Position numbers and translations under genes: made by a program. DNA of 64,000 bases, from the NCBI GenBank assembly GCA_026874595.1, contig CM049306.1, forward strand, positions 11,181,019-11,245,018, read 5' to 3'. The notes beneath the pieces are model-generated. The model ran no database searches. It saw only the letters and a program-made list of their open reading frames with translations, and was not told the origin of the DNA. The stretch is from Sipunculus nudus (taxonomy: Eukaryota > Annelida > Sipuncula > Golfingiida > Sipunculidae). Positions 15,958 through 29,719 of the stretch are shown piece by piece (within the stretch, counting starts at the first letter, position 1; each line of letters opens with the position of its first letter).

Positions 15958-18107
15958 AAAAAACAATGTTCATAAAGAGTATAAAGATTCTTACACCTGT
16001 GAGGGTCATCACAGATTCCTGAAAGAAGGGAGAGCTGAGTGGTCTGAACACATATATGCTTGAAAAATCATTTCAGAATCACTGATTTTGCAAATTTTAG
16101 TGGTTCATTTACCTTGAGGGTTATGGAAAATTCATCTTAGCTGAGAAATCTCTTGAACACATTTATCCTGGATAAGAAATATACTGCATATTGTCAATAC
16201 CGTCAGAGGGTGACAACATACATTCAACCCCCCCCCTTCAGGCTACTTGGTTTTGTCACCTATAAAATATAAGACTTTTGTTCCATGTCACTGACTGGTC
16301 CAGACCAGATGCTGATTGGGATTTGGTTTGGCCAAAACCATAATCATTAACTTTTAGGAAAGAGAATGAGTTCCTGTTCAGTTCAGCACAGACCTTGATT
16401 CAAAGCATTCCTATATCCCTAACAGGATGTTTGAAATTATAACTAAAATGACAACTTTTTATTTAGTTTGTTGTCAGTGTTAATTATTCTACCTAAATAA
16501 CTTAACTAATATTTAAGTTTGAATTAAGTGATTATATTTATTTGAATTATTCAATTTATTATATAACAACTGAACTAGTTTAAGCTGACTCACTGTGTTA
16601 ATAAGTGTATATATTTGATGCGGTTTGAAGGTAAAATAAATTGTTAGATGGATGACATATATAAGAATATAAGTATCAAATGAAGTTTTCAGTCCCCAGT
16701 TTTCAAAAATGGATATTCTTAACTTGTATTGATTTATGAACAGCTTCCATTCAAGTGAAAAATCCTGATTTCATGAAAACCAACCATTTATAACTTCTCT
16801 TATCAACATTTTCAACTATATATACTTATATATTCATATTTTTATTATATATCTTAACATATAAAATAAAATTTTTCACACAACTTGGTTTATTATTTTC
16901 ATGTCTTAACCTTATGGTATATAATGTTTACTCTAAAAGCCTGCTCTAGTCTGCCATGGAATCTCAATCAGGAGGTGCTTCAGACTAGATCCAGATTGGG
17001 GTAAAGGCCAGACTGAATCCCGATCGGGAATCGGTCCAGCCCAGATCCTGATCGAGATATGGTCTGGACAAAACCCTGATCAGGATCTAGTCTGGACAAG
17101 GGCTGGACCAGATCCCGATTGGGGTTTTGGCCGAACCAAATCCTGATTGGGATCTGGTCTGGACCAATCGCCAATTGGTCCAAACTGGGATCTGGGCCTT
17201 GACATATACATGTATAGTAGATAAACTGTTATCAGCATCATCACTGGTAACATATCTGTACCTAAACCAGCCAGTTCAACTAATTAAGTCACATCATTTT
17301 CAACATGCTAATTACTGATAATATTCATCCATAGTATCTTCTCAAGTAGAAAGGCTATGCTTTCTCCCTGTTTGTGTGTTAGGATATTTTATCTGGCTGT
17401 GAGGGAGTGATCTATAAATCAAAGGCTGGTTATGTCACAAAGGAGTGGGTTTCTTAATAACAACATAACCATTTCTGAGCCAGATTTCTGCCTGTTAACT
17501 TCTGTTCTGGTTCAGATCAGTGTAAGGATATGATATGAAGCTGCCTTGATTCAATTATCTCAGATCCATTATATTCCTCTTTCTTACACATCATGTAGTG
17601 CTCTGTAAATAAGCTTGCTGACCATTGACAGTGCAAACAGTGGTCTGCTGTACCTGTGTTGTGAGTCTGACGAATAGTTTACTGCATGAGCAGGTTGTAA
17701 ACAGATTACTTATATGTTACTCTTGATTGTTACTACACAGAAATGCATGGTGCAAACTTACAAAAAGATTTATATATTCATAATCAGTATAATTAAATGA
17801 TTAAAATTGTACATTCAAAAAATTTTAAAATCTTTAATTTTTTAGGACCTCAAAGAAACTTCAGTCTACATCATATAACAATAAGCTAAAGAATTTTTTT
17901 GTCAACTTGACATGGAACATAAAAAAAAATTCCTATACTGAGATCATACTGATGTTGTGTCATGGATAACATTAGAACAGATCTGCTGAAGTTAATCCTT
18001 TTTTTTTATAAAATCTATATTACTCCATAAATATTATAATGCCATGTATAACCATGTTAAATCTGAAAGATAAAGTCTATTAATCAAAATTAATCATGTT
18101 ACATTTT
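15958..18107. other. Intron with a dispersed palindromic repeat at about 16930-17215
   Basis: Most is AT-rich and unassigned. At 16930-17215 there is a run of related short words (CTGATTGGGATCTGGTC, CCCGATCGGGA, CTGATCAGGATCTAGTCTGG) that form many small inverted repeats and end in TCTGGGCCTTGACATATA. A related block with the same closing words (TCTGGGCCTCGACATATA) lies at 39070-39390, so this is a dispersed repeat. A lone unit occurs near 16297-16335. Confidence 0.6.
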
Positions 18108-19517
18108 AACAAGGGACCCATGGGTCACGGCGCTCAGCTGAAGTTTGAAATTTTTGCAAATGCCATATATGCAAAATATTCTATTGTAATGTTTTTCATT
18201 TATATAAGCATATGAGAACCTACAAGGAAAGGGGCCCTCCTACTTGGTTTTAGTAAAGTTCTAAATATATGACTGCAAACTAATACTCTGACAAGACTGT
18301 CATGAAGAAAAACAGTAAAAGTTTTGAGATACTGTGATGCATATGAATGATTTACAGATGGACAGGCAAGTGGACAGAATGGACTAATACCTTTATTTCA
18401 CTTTCAAGGGAATAATGCATTTAAGTTTATATATAAGCCTACTTTTTAAAGCATATCCACTTTAGTCAATTTCACACCTGGTGAAGTTTTCACTCTTCTG
18501 AAGTAAGAATTTACTTATCTGATAAACATCTACACTTTCATAGCAATACACCACTTTGTGGACACAATTAAATGTGCACTTTAATCATTGTAACCCTGGT
18601 GGTACAATTCAAAATCTAAAATGTAGCATAGCCAAGAATAAAAGAAAATACAGAAAATTATAACATTCATCTAGTTAATGCACCATCTGGGGAGGGGGGG
18701 TGCAGGGCAGAGGGAAAGCCTGCTAGTAGTGGCCAAGCTGAGCCAAGGCAAGCTGCCTGGGGTGCGTTACATAATGCAAGTGAAGGCTGTGTTACTAGGT
18801 GGGCTAGATGTAAACAACACTTGACATGGTGTATGAAAACTTGAATAAAAGCTACTCTTTTCAATCAATTCCTTTGAAATAAATCAACAGTGCTTACAGG
18901 GAAAAAACGTGCCATAGCCAAAGTTGGACAAAATTTAAGGTATTGATTTTTTATTTATGCTAATAACTTGAAAAATTTGCAAAATTCTGATATAATTTTG
19001 GGTAAACTATTGAATCTTGATTAAATAATGTTATATTCCTGAAAAAAGTCTCCAGCTTCAGCAATTCTCATGTTAGGTGAGTAAATATATTTCCTAATTT
19101 TTTAAAAATTACATTATATTTTGGCCCATAACTTCAAAATAAAACCCAATACTGACCTAATTTTTGGTATGTTCATAGAAAATGTATGGAAAAATATGAA
19201 TACTAAATATGATCAAAAACAGATCAGTGGTTTTGATATTAGGCAGTCTTAAAGTGTAACAATGGCTTTTTTATGGAAAACGGAGGTTTTTCTTTAATAT
19301 CTTGAAGGAACGAAGTCCTAATGACCCAATTTTTGGTATGGTAGGAGATTCTGGGGACATCTAATGGTATGCAAAATTTTGGATTGGTAGGTCCAACGGT
19401 TTTAAAACGTGCCCTGTTAACGGATGGACGGCTGGACGGACAGATGGCCGGACGGACGGACAGACGACGGACTAAGGACCACGACTATAGCTCAGATGAC
19501 TTATAGTCAGCTGAGCT
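18108..19517 (-). mobile_element. Family B Helitron-like element, complete (1.41 kb)
   Basis: The left end AACAAGGGACCCATGGGTC plus GGCGCTCAGCTG and the right end AGTCAGCTGAGCT bracket the element. The left flank ends ACATTTT and the right flank begins AAAAACAGTG, again a T^A target without an obvious duplication. Inside are a block shared with 31970-32400, one unit of the family B core (GTGCCATAGCCAAAGTTGG to GGAGATTCTGGGGACATC) and a GGAC microsatellite at 19425-19470. No coding capacity is seen. Confidence 0.85.
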
Positions 19518-19539
19518 AAAAACAGTGTCATACCTCAAA

Positions 19540-20060
19540 ATTAACCATGTTTTGTCCCAAATATTCTAAAATGTCATATCTCTAGAATTAACAATGCTAT
19601 ATCTTAAAATACATGTAATAACCAAGAGTTAAGTATGTCATTAAATTCTAAATGCATGTCATATCTCTGAGTTACCAATAATATATATCTCAAAATCCAT
19701 ATAATTTCCCAGATTTAACCATATCATGTATATTTCAAAATTCATGCCATATCTCAGAGTTAAAAAATTATATATAACATCTCAAAATAAATGTCTTATC
19801 TCAGAGTTAACCATGTTATGTTTCAAAATCTTTGTTTACCTATCTTAGAGTTAACCTTGTCATATCTCAGAATCATCATAATATCATCTGAGTTAACATT
19901 TCATATTTCAAAATTCATGCAATATCTCAGAGTTAACAAAGTTATATGTTACTACTCAAAATAAATGTCTTATCTGAGATAACCATTTCATATCTCAAAA
20001 TCCATGTCATATCTCAAAATCCACAATGTATCTCAGCATCAGCCATGTCATACATTATAT
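19540..20060. repeat. Degenerate tandem repeat with ATATCTCAGAGTTAACCATG-type unit
   Basis: Variants of TCATATCTCAGAGTTAAC and ATCTCAAAATTCATG alternate across about 0.5 kb, roughly one unit per 35-60 bp. The array is old and heavily diverged. Confidence 0.75.
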
Positions 20061-21018
20061 TTACAGAATATGATCAGTTAATAAATCTTTTTATTTTGCA
20101 ACAAGTATGATTCCCCTTGCAAAGCCTTGACTTACATATCCCCAGAAATCCAGGCACACAAGGTTCATGTGGCACAGACAGTACAGGAAACTTTCAAAAC
20201 CTACCCGTTTCTCCTATTCCAGTATCAACAGTTTCAAATATCTGTAATTTTTTTTCTACAGATTGGACACAAACAAGCTTCTTAGGCACAGTCAGGTGGT
20301 TATTATTTAAAACAAATCCATGTGTATTTTACTTAGAAATATTTCCATGATACTTTATAGGAAAATTGAGCATATTACTATTGTTTGGCATTATAGAAAT
20401 AAGCATTCAAGACCTCATAACAAATTTTTTTCCAAACAAGATATCAGCGCCTGGGTGGCTGTGTCACTTGTATAAGGATTCTGAACGACACTGCATAATA
20501 TATGCCACAAGTAATACTCCTAAATTTCAGATTTTCAAAATAAAAACCTAGGAAAAAACAAGATGATGCCAAGGTAATGGAGACAGAATCAACCTTGACA
20601 GCACAGTTAATTTTCACCTGATGTATCCGGGGGAGGTTTGACATAAAGCAGTTACTTCTTCAGAGGTGGAAGCTGTTCTTCAGAACACTTGAAGATCCTG
20701 CACTCACAGACTGATATGTTGGAGCAAAATGCTAACAAACACATTCACATCATACAATCAGATCAACAGTATCAAAAGGAGAAAAATATGGGGTTTTTTC
20801 TATGAGACCCCTAGGTAGCATGAACAATAAACAACTTGATCTGAGCTGAACATTGCATACCTTACATGCCCCATTGGTTTTGTACCAGAATCAGACAGTG
20901 ATTCACTTGTTAAACTTGCCTGCGCTAGTAGGGATTAGCCTGTGCTAGTAGGGATTAGCACTACTCTTGATTACAAACCAAAGGTAAATAATTCTCTCTT
21001 TTTTTTCATGAATGGAGA
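20061..21018. other. Intron, unassigned
   Basis: No gene or element recognised. A short tandem duplication TGTGCTAGTAGGGATTAGC occurs at about 20920-20960. Confidence 0.45.
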
Positions 21019-21500
21019 ATGCTCACAGACTTCAATTTCAAATTAGAAATAAAAAGAAGAGCCCTTGATCAATTATTCAGTTCATGTTCATCTGCTGTGA
21101 GAATGTTCCTCTGCAAGGAGAATGCTCATTTTGTAATTTTATGTTTATCTGCTAGGACAGTTTTAATTATATATTCATCTGCAAATACTAAAATATTCCA
21201 TTTATCTACATAGCAAATGTACAGAGACTGTACTGTAATTTTCTGTTCTTCTGCAAGAATAACACTCCAAGATTTTAATATATTTTCTTCGAGGAGAATG
21301 TCAAGAAACAGTCAATATCTTTTGATCCAGGTTATTCAGACATTGTCATTCTTTTCAGTTTCTATAAAAGGAGAATGTTCAGATACTGTCACCAATATTG
21401 CTTTGTAAGGTGAATGTTCAAAGACTGTAATTTTATGTCAATCTGCAATGAGATGCTCAATGCCATTTTTATTTTTATTGAGAATGTTCAGTAACAATGA
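21019..21500. repeat. Degenerate tandem repeat (GAGAATGTTCA-type unit)
   Basis: Spaced variants of AGGAGAATGCTCA, GACTGTAATTTTATG and TTCATCTGC recur through the region with a loose spacing of about 50-70 bp. Confidence 0.6.
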
Positions 21501-21984
21501 GAGTGCACTGAAGGAGATTGGGATTGTGCCGCTTCATCAGTTCTTTTGATTCATTTTAATATGTTCATGTTTTCATATTGTACCCTGGTTTAAGCCATGT
21601 TCAATGCATATCTGAAAACAAAGGAATGGCCTTATACCAACATGATTACTGGCCTTGTTGTAAGCTAAATGTTTAATGGATGAAAAGGAGTTCCTAGTCA
21701 TAAACTGGCTGGTGTTTTCATGCATTGTTAATATTGGGTATTTAATTATGTACAATGTTACTCCTTGCCAGGCACCTATCTCTCTCTCGCTCTTTCCCAC
21801 TCTCTCCCTCACCTTAATTATCCTGCATCCATACACAGGTCGTCCCTAAATATATCCCTATTTACTTTGTTACTATAAAGAATGTCAAGGTAGCTTAAAT
21901 ACATCAACATAACATGAACTGCTACATATAAAGTATGGGGAATAAATGCATTACTTTTATGATGGCAAAAGAATTTCAAATATA

Positions 21985-22561
21985 AACAAGGCCTACAGGC
22001 CTTATGCAAACCTGTGCAATGGGATTTTCACCAGGTATAATGCTTCAATGCTGGACCATTACTTTTCAAGAACACGTGTAACATGTATATGAACAATGCA
22101 AGTACTAAACACTTTGAACAAGAAACAATTACACTAACATCACTGCTGAAATTGCTAGACTGAGTGAACTTTTGACCTGAACCTGGCTGCACTGAATGAA
22201 CTCTTGACCTGTTGCATAATCTGACACAGTTGGCAGTCTGCCAAAGCTATAAATAGATCCAGGCTCAACAATGGTGCCAAATCTGATGCAGTGGACAGTC
22301 TGCCAAAACTATAAATAGGATGTAGCTACTGCACCGAGTGAACTCTTGACCCGTACCTGGCTGCACTTCTTCCAATCCTGGCACTATGCCAAACTATTTA
22401 TAGAGCTGACATCATCTTGGCTAATGACCAACACTAAGGCACTGGCAATCTGCCAATGGTAAACCAAGTGCTGCCATCTGTACACAAAAGTGGTCCCTAC
22501 TTGAAATAACTTTGAAATGAATTTTCCCAAAACAAAATGCTTATCAGATGACTTTTTATTA
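21985..22561 (-). mobile_element. Family A left (3') portion, interrupted by the next A copy
   Basis: It starts AACAAGGCCTACAGGCC and ATGCAAACCTGTG, then runs through GATTTTCACCAGGTATAATG into the GAGTGAACTTTTGACCTG block. Compared with the copy at 12991 it lacks the nested C segment and monomers. It stops within GACTTTTTAT where a second A left end begins at 22562. Confidence 0.7.
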
Positions 22562-22761
22562 AACAAGGCCTACAGGCCTAATGCGAACCTGTGCAATGAG
22601 ATTACACCAGGTATAATGCTTCAATGCTGGACCATTACTTTTCAAGAACATGTGTAACATGTATATGAACAATGCAAGTACTAAACACTTAGAACAAGAA
22701 ACAATTAAATAAACATCACTGCTGCAATTCTGCCATGGGTGCACACAACACAAAACCTAGA

Positions 22762-23870
22762 ATATGGGTAGTCAACAAGCGACTACGTGTATCCGCCACA
22801 ATCAGAGTAGGAAAGGTGAAGTGAGGCATGGATTGAGTGGCAAGGGGAAATAGAGTGAGGTGTGTTGCATAATAGCCTGGATGTGTGCAGCCGAAATGTG
22901 TATGTAGGTTGCACAATATACCACAAAATCCAGAAAGCTGTCCAAGATGTATAAACATGAATATTTTTAGGCAGATATGTCAAACCACTGCTGAGATATG
23001 AGTGATTTTATCCCACAGCAAACAAATAGATGGACGCTGTGCAAAAATGATTGCAGGTAGCGCCACCAGTTTTGCGTATGATAAAGAGCTATGTGAGATC
23101 TATAAACATGCAAAATTTTTGCAAAATCGGTCAAATGGTTCCTGAGATATGAGCTTGGATGTCTGCAGCGTAAATTTGAATGTAGGTGGTGCCACCTGGC
23201 ATAAAATCAAGAAAGCTGTCAAGGATGTATAAACCTGCAAAATATCAGGTGGATAAGTCAAACCACTGCCGAGATATGAGTGATTTTATCCCATGGCAAA
23301 CAAACAGATCGACACTGTGCAAAAATGGTTGCAGGTGGCACCACCAGTTTTGCGTATGATAAAGAGCTATGGGAGATCTATACACATGCAAAATTTTGGC
23401 CCAACTGGTCAAATGGTTCCCGAGATATAAGCTTGGATGTCTGCAGCTTAAACGTGAATGTAGGTGGCGCCACCTGTCATAAAATCAAGAAAGCTGTCAA
23501 GGATGTATACACATGAAAAATTTCAGGTGGATAAGTCCAAGTAATGCAGAGATATGAATGTTTTTATCCCAAGGTAGATAAACAGATGGACGCTGTGCAA
23601 AAATGGTTGCAGGTGGCACCACTATTTTTAGTGCATATTATAAAGCTTTCCAAGGGCTACATTTGTGCAAAATCTTTAGCCTTATCGGTCAAACGGTTCC
23701 AGAGATAAGTGGGTTTACGTGTGGAAACAGACGCACAAATGGATGCTGGGCAGAGAGGAAAGGTCAGAGGTCAACAAAAAATGAGGGCGCAGCAGTTCAC
23801 AGCCCAGTGGTTATGGAGAAGTTCTCCGGAAACCTATGCGGCGATGTTTTGGCGGATACAATGATTGTAG
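22762..23870 (-). mobile_element. Family C segment nested in family A copy 2
   Basis: The left hairpin GTAGTCAACAAGCGACTAC is followed by TGTATCCGCCACAATC. Satellite-type monomers (about 23040-23640) follow, and TTTTGGCGGATACA at about 23847 is the right inverted repeat. It is larger than the copy at 13192-13770 because it has more monomers. Confidence 0.75.
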
Positions 23871-25986
23871 CTTGCACCACCAGTCTTATATACAACGAAG
23901 AGATACATATGCCCAATGTCAGACTGATATGTCAAACCCCTCCTGTGAAATAAGCAGGGACATACACTGTGCAAAAATTATTGTAGGTGGCGCCACCAGT
24001 CTTGTACACTATAAAGCTACCCAATATGTATAAACATACCCCATTTTAGGCTGATGTATCAAATTCAGCTGTAGAAATAAGCAGGCGCATACACTGCAAA
24101 AGTCAATGTAGGTGGCACCACCTGTCTTGTAAATGAGAATACCATCAAAGACACATAGACATATATCAGTCCAATACATCAAACTTCCCAAGAGTTTGAT
24201 GCACTGGGCTGACAAGTCTTAGGTGAGTAAGGCAGTTGCCCCCGAGTGACCTGTGACAAATTGCTGCCTCAAGCTACTGCACTGAGTGAACTCTTGACCT
24301 GCACCTGGCTAGACTGAGTGAACTTTTGACCTGTACTTGGCTGCACTGAGTGAGCTCTTGACCTGTTGCATAATGTGACACAGCTGTCAGTCTGCCAAAG
24401 CTAAAAATAGAATCAGGCTGAACTTTGGTGCCAAATATGATGCAGTGAGCAGTCTGCCAAAGCTATAAATAGAATGCAGCTACTGCACTGAGTGAACTCT
24501 TGACCTATACCTGGCTGCACTTCTTCCAATCCTGGCACTGTGCCAAAACTATTTATAGAGCTGACATCATCTTGGCTAATGGCCAACATCAAGGCACTGG
24601 CAATCTGCCAATGGTAAACCAAGTGCTGCCATCTGTACACAAAAGTGGTCCCTACTTGAAATAACTTTAAAATTTATTTTCCCAATACAAAATGCTTTTC
24701 AGCTGACTTTTTATAAAAAAGAAATCAGGAATTTATGTAAAATTATTATGCATGAATACTGAATGCAAAATTAAAATACAGATATATATCATTGATGGCA
24801 AATTCTTGAATTAAGTTGAGTAGGGATACCAACAATTTATAATCCACGTACAGTTGTCTTTATATAGCCACAGAGAGCTGTATATCCATGATTGTAACAC
24901 TGTCTGGTATGATGAATAACTTAAATCATAAATCTAAATTTTTTTAAAGCTTTTAAAAAAACTTTTTTGTCAAAATTAACCAACTATAACCTGAAATCTA
25001 AATGTCTAGTGGCATAATGTAATAGATACTGATAAACTGGTGCCAAGCTAGATGTAACAGCATCACACAGCTAACATATATGGTAAAATGACTCAATTCA
25101 ATCTCCATAATTCAGCCAAAAATCATTCATGTGGAATCCATTAATGACAATTATTATAAGAATTATTGTAGGGATTATTCTTGTAAAATATTTAACAAAT
25201 TGGCTTCAGTGGCATCAGTCGAAAAATGTTTCGCAAGTTTATAACCCATATAGGAAGATACAGCAAACTGGCTAAGTTCAGCTTCCCGTAACTCAGCCAA
25301 AAAGCACTGAACCTAACCATTTGAACAAACTTGAATTATCAACATCTGAGGATAATTAATGTGTAAGATTTAAGAATTTGGCCCAGTGGTTTTTGAGAAG
25401 ATCATCTTTGTAGCCACTGAGCTAAAATGGGCTGTTATGGAAAATGACTAAATTCAGCTTCCCATTACTTAGCCAAAAGTCACTGAAAAGAGACCATTTG
25501 AACAAACTTTAGAAAGCACTACCCTAGGATCATTTCTGTGCGATATTAAACATTTTGGCCATATGGTTAGAGAGAATAAGTTTTTTGTAGCCCTCATTGT
25601 GATACAGGCATTAATGACCCAGAACAAAAAAGGCCAATGCAGGTGGCGCCACCAATACCTCAATTTCAGATATGACCTATGTGACCAACATTGGCATAAA
25701 ATTTGGTGATGATAGCTCCAGCTGTTTCTGAGATTTTAAATTTTAATATGCTCTTTTGCACAGTTTACAAAGTTCAACCTCCTGTAACTCGGCCAAAAAT
25801 CGCCAATCTGGAACCATTCGAACAAACTTGAGAAAGATTGTTCCAGGGATCATTTCTGTGAAATATTGGACAATTTGGCTGGACAGTTTCAGAGAAGAAG
25901 ATTTTTAAAGTTTTTTTTAGCTTTTTCTCTATAAAATCTAAGAAAATGCAGTTAGAAAAAAAAATAAACAAAATCCGATATAGATT

Positions 25987-27641
25987 TATAACTAACAAAT
26001 TCCTTTTCTATTTTTCTTTAATTTGTTATTAAAAACCAATAAAAATTTATTAATTTATTGTTTATTGTTATGTTGTTGGTTAAAACTACTAGATGAGTTG
26101 GTTTGGACACCTGGATCAACTGTTGCTGGCCATTATATAATAAGCTGCCTGGAGCCCCAGTTTATGCCTCGCCTCAAGCATGCATAATTTGCTGAAAGTT
26201 CAACAAGGTCAACATACAGGTGACTCAAGAGGTGCTACAGAGAGCCAAGGTCTGACATGGTCTCATAAAAACATTAATAAAAGCTACAATTTTTGGCCAA
26301 TTTCTTTCAGCTTTTTAAACTAAAAAGCTGAAATCTTTATGTGTGCATGATATGAAAATTATATCAACAGTGCTCACAGGAAACAAACATGCCATGGTCA
26401 CAGTTGGGCAAAATTTAAGGTACTAATTTTATATTTATACTAATAACTTATAAAATTTGAAAAATTCAGAACTAATTTTGGGTATTCAATTGAATTTTGA
26501 TTAAATAATGTTACATCCCTGACAAAAAATCTCTAGCTTCAGCAATCCTCTTGTTAAGGGAGTAAATATATTTCTTGATTTTTTACAAAGTGCATTATGT
26601 TTGGGCCCATAACTTAAAACAATTACGCAATACTGACATCATTTCTGGTATGTGCATAGAGAATGTATAGAAAAATATGTATATTATATATGATCAAAGT
26701 CAGATCAGTGGTTTTGATATTAGGCAGTCTTGAAGTGTAACAATGGGTTTTAAATGGAAAAATGAAGTTTTTCATTAATATCTCGAAGGTGTTATGTCCT
26801 AGTGACCAAATTCTTGGCATGGTAGGGGATTTTGGAGACATCTAATTGCATGCCAAATTTTAGGAACTGAGAGCTGAAGCTGGGGAGCTGAGCTCTTGCA
26901 AACTGCATGACACTAGCTTGATGTAAACAATATGTTACATGGTGCTTGAAAACTTAATAAAATCTACAGTTTTTGATCAACTGGTTTCAAATTTTTTGGT
27001 GTTTACAGACAAAATGCTAAAAAAAAACATGCTGTGAAAATTAAATCCACAGTACTTACAGGAAAAAAACGTGCCATGGTCAAAGTTGGGCAAAATTTAA
27101 GGTACCATTTTTTTATTTTTGTTAATATTTTAAAAACTTTAAAAGATTTTGATCTAATTTTGGGTATACAATTTAATTTTGATTAATTAAAGTTATATTA
27201 CTGGAAAAAAAGTTTATAGCTTTAACATATTTAAGTGATCAAATATCTTTCCTGATTTTTACACAATGCATTATGTTTGGGCCCATAACTTTTTAACTTT
27301 TTATTTACATAATACAGACATAATTTATGGCATGTACATAGGAACTATATAGAGGAATAATTATGGTAAATATGAGGAAAAACAGATGAGTGGTTTTGAT
27401 ATAAGGCAGTCCATAAGTGTAAAAATAGGTTTTTAATAAAAAATTGAGGTTTTTCCTTAATTTCTAAAAGGAGCGAAGTCGCAAAGACCCAGTTTTCGGC
27501 TTGGTAGGAGATCTTGGGGACATCTAACATTATGCCGAATTTTGGATTCCTAGGTCTTACGGTTTCTAAACGTGCCACATCTACGGACGGACAGACAATG
27601 GACCACGACTATAGCTCAGATGACTTATAGTCAGCTGAGCT
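25987..27641 (-). mobile_element. Family B right portion, hairpin end missing
   Basis: It begins within B sequence (CTAACAAATTCCTTTTC, as at 29668 and 30685), contains two core units about 678 bp apart (GCCATGGTCACAGTTGGG near 26393 and its relative near 27071), a short GGAC stretch, and ends at the family B right terminus AGTCAGCTGAGCT at 27641. It lies inside family A DNA. Confidence 0.75.
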
Positions 27642-28216
27642 AAAAAGTACTCCCCTAGGATCATTTCTGTGGGATATTAAACAATGTGGCCATATGGTTT
27701 CAGAGAAGAAGTTCTTTGTGGCCCTCCATATGATACAGGCACAGATGGCCCCAGTACAAAAAAGGCTGCTGCAGGTGGCGTCACCAATACCTCAATTTCA
27801 GATATGATTCATGTGACCAACATTGGCATAAATTTGGTGATGATAGCTCGAGCTGTTTCAGAAATTTTAGTATGCTTTTCTGGACAGATGACTAAGTTCA
27901 ACCTCCTGTAACTCGGCCAAAAATCATGGACCTTAAACCATTAGAACAAACTTGAGAGAGATTGTTCCAGGGATTATTTCTGGAAATAACTGGACAATTT
28001 GGCTGGACAGTTTTTGAGAAGATTTTTTTAAGCTTTTTTAGTTTTTCCCTATAAAATCTAAGAAAATGCAGTTTGAAAAAAATAAACAAAATCTGACAGA
28101 GCTTTTTAGATGACTGATCATTTGCAAAAAATTTGTGATGCTAGCTCCTGCCATTTGTGAGATAGCTATGGTTTATGTACAGACCCCGCACCATCGCATA
28201 AGCTCACAGGTTCACT

Positions 28217-28510
28217 ATCAACTCAGTGATCAATGCCCAAAACAATATATGTGGAAAGAACGTGTTTTTTATTATGATGAAACCACCTAAGTTGGAAACC
28301 TCCCTTTACTCTGAATACATCATAAATATAAAATTTTCTTATAAAATTCTGCAAATGTAAATCCAGAATATTTACATATAACCTTTCAAAGCATGACCAT
28401 TTGATTTTAAAATGACATTTTGCCTACCAAGTAGTTCATTATGTTGTCATATTTTAATACAACAGCACATTTGGGACTTTGTACTGCTATATGATTTGCT
28501 TCATAACATA
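28217..28510. other. Short intronic gap between A copy 2 and the TIR element
   Basis: AT-rich, no feature recognised. Confidence 0.4.
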
Positions 28511-29719
28511 TACCGTATTCGACGTAATAAGCGCCCTGGGTGCTCTCAAAATTAAATTTTTCCAAATTTTTTTATACCCTAATAAGCCCCCCCCCCCCCC
28601 CCAACATCTGCCAACTTCCAAAGTGCATTACAATCCTCCAATTTAATACTGCGGCTTGTGTACACGTGTTTGACTTCACAGCACATTCAGGACAATTTAG
28701 AAACAAGGGACCTATGGGTCACGGCGCTCAGCTGATATATATGATAAAAAAATATGATTTAGAAATGAGGCACATGCTGGTTTTGTGTGGTAATAAAAAT
28801 AAGCTGTATTATGAGTTGTTGTTGTTAAGCTTATGTATGATTTTGATAGTACCTTTGGAGACAGAGAAGAGAATTGATTTCATTTATTTTATTAACAAAT
28901 GGAGTACTATTGTCACACAGATTTTGACTTGGCCATATAACTTATAAGCAGAACATATAATATAAGAGTTTAACTATTTATTAAAAAAAATTACAAATTT
29001 TGTCCCAGATATAATTTTTATTAAAAATAATAAGAGAATAGTATGATTTTTAAAATGAAATATAACTGAAATGATTATTAAAATAATATTAAAGAATATA
29101 TTCATGAATGCATTCATGAATACATTTGGAAAGTATTTGCACTGGTATTCATATACTTTCATATTTCCTGAATTCCCATTCTTTATGCAAGAAATTTTAT
29201 AATGGAGTACATATTCATATTCGTATTTAAATACAATTGCAAAGTATTCCCACCATGTCTGGTATTTATTCAGTTTTTACCAAACAATGGTGTTGAGAAT
29301 CCAGAATGTACAAAATTCACACATTTAAATAATGATCATAAGTACCTGGTTTTATGGCTTTTATTTATATTAAAAAAAAAAATAAATGTGATATATTTAT
29401 TTTGGACTAATTTCACATCAATGTACACACTAGACACAGTAGGAATCTAGATTAATATTATCAACTGCATCTTTGTCTATCATTAATTTCCTTCATATGA
29501 TCCCTAATGATTAGTAATGAATAATATGATTTACTTTTTTATTATTAAAATTGAACTGAAAAATGCCATAGGTGACTGCATGGTGTTATTTGGAATACGT
29601 GACATTCTATCCATCAATACAAGATTCTTATATCATCAGTAACTGCAAGTTATTTCCCTATTAATATAAACTAACAAATTCCTTTTCTATTTTTCTTTAA
29701 TTTGTTATTAAAAACCAAT

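Larger units (their letters stand above)
22562..28216 (-). mobile_element. Family A element, A+C composite copy 2, disrupted by a B fragment
   Basis: It is collinear with 12991-15957 up to about 25985, including the nested C segment at the same internal place. After a family B fragment (25987-27641), A sequence resumes at 27646, but at an earlier internal point (CCCCTAGGATCATTTCTGTG, as at about 25520), and runs to a right terminus near 28190-28216 (GCATAAGCTCACAGGTTCAC). The overlap means either a duplication accompanied the B insertion or two A copies are joined here. Confidence 0.7.

Noticed and set aside
28540-28947. 135-codon plus-strand open frame
   Set aside because: It crosses the junction between the TIR transposon and an inserted B element and includes the translated poly-C tract, so it is a chance frame.
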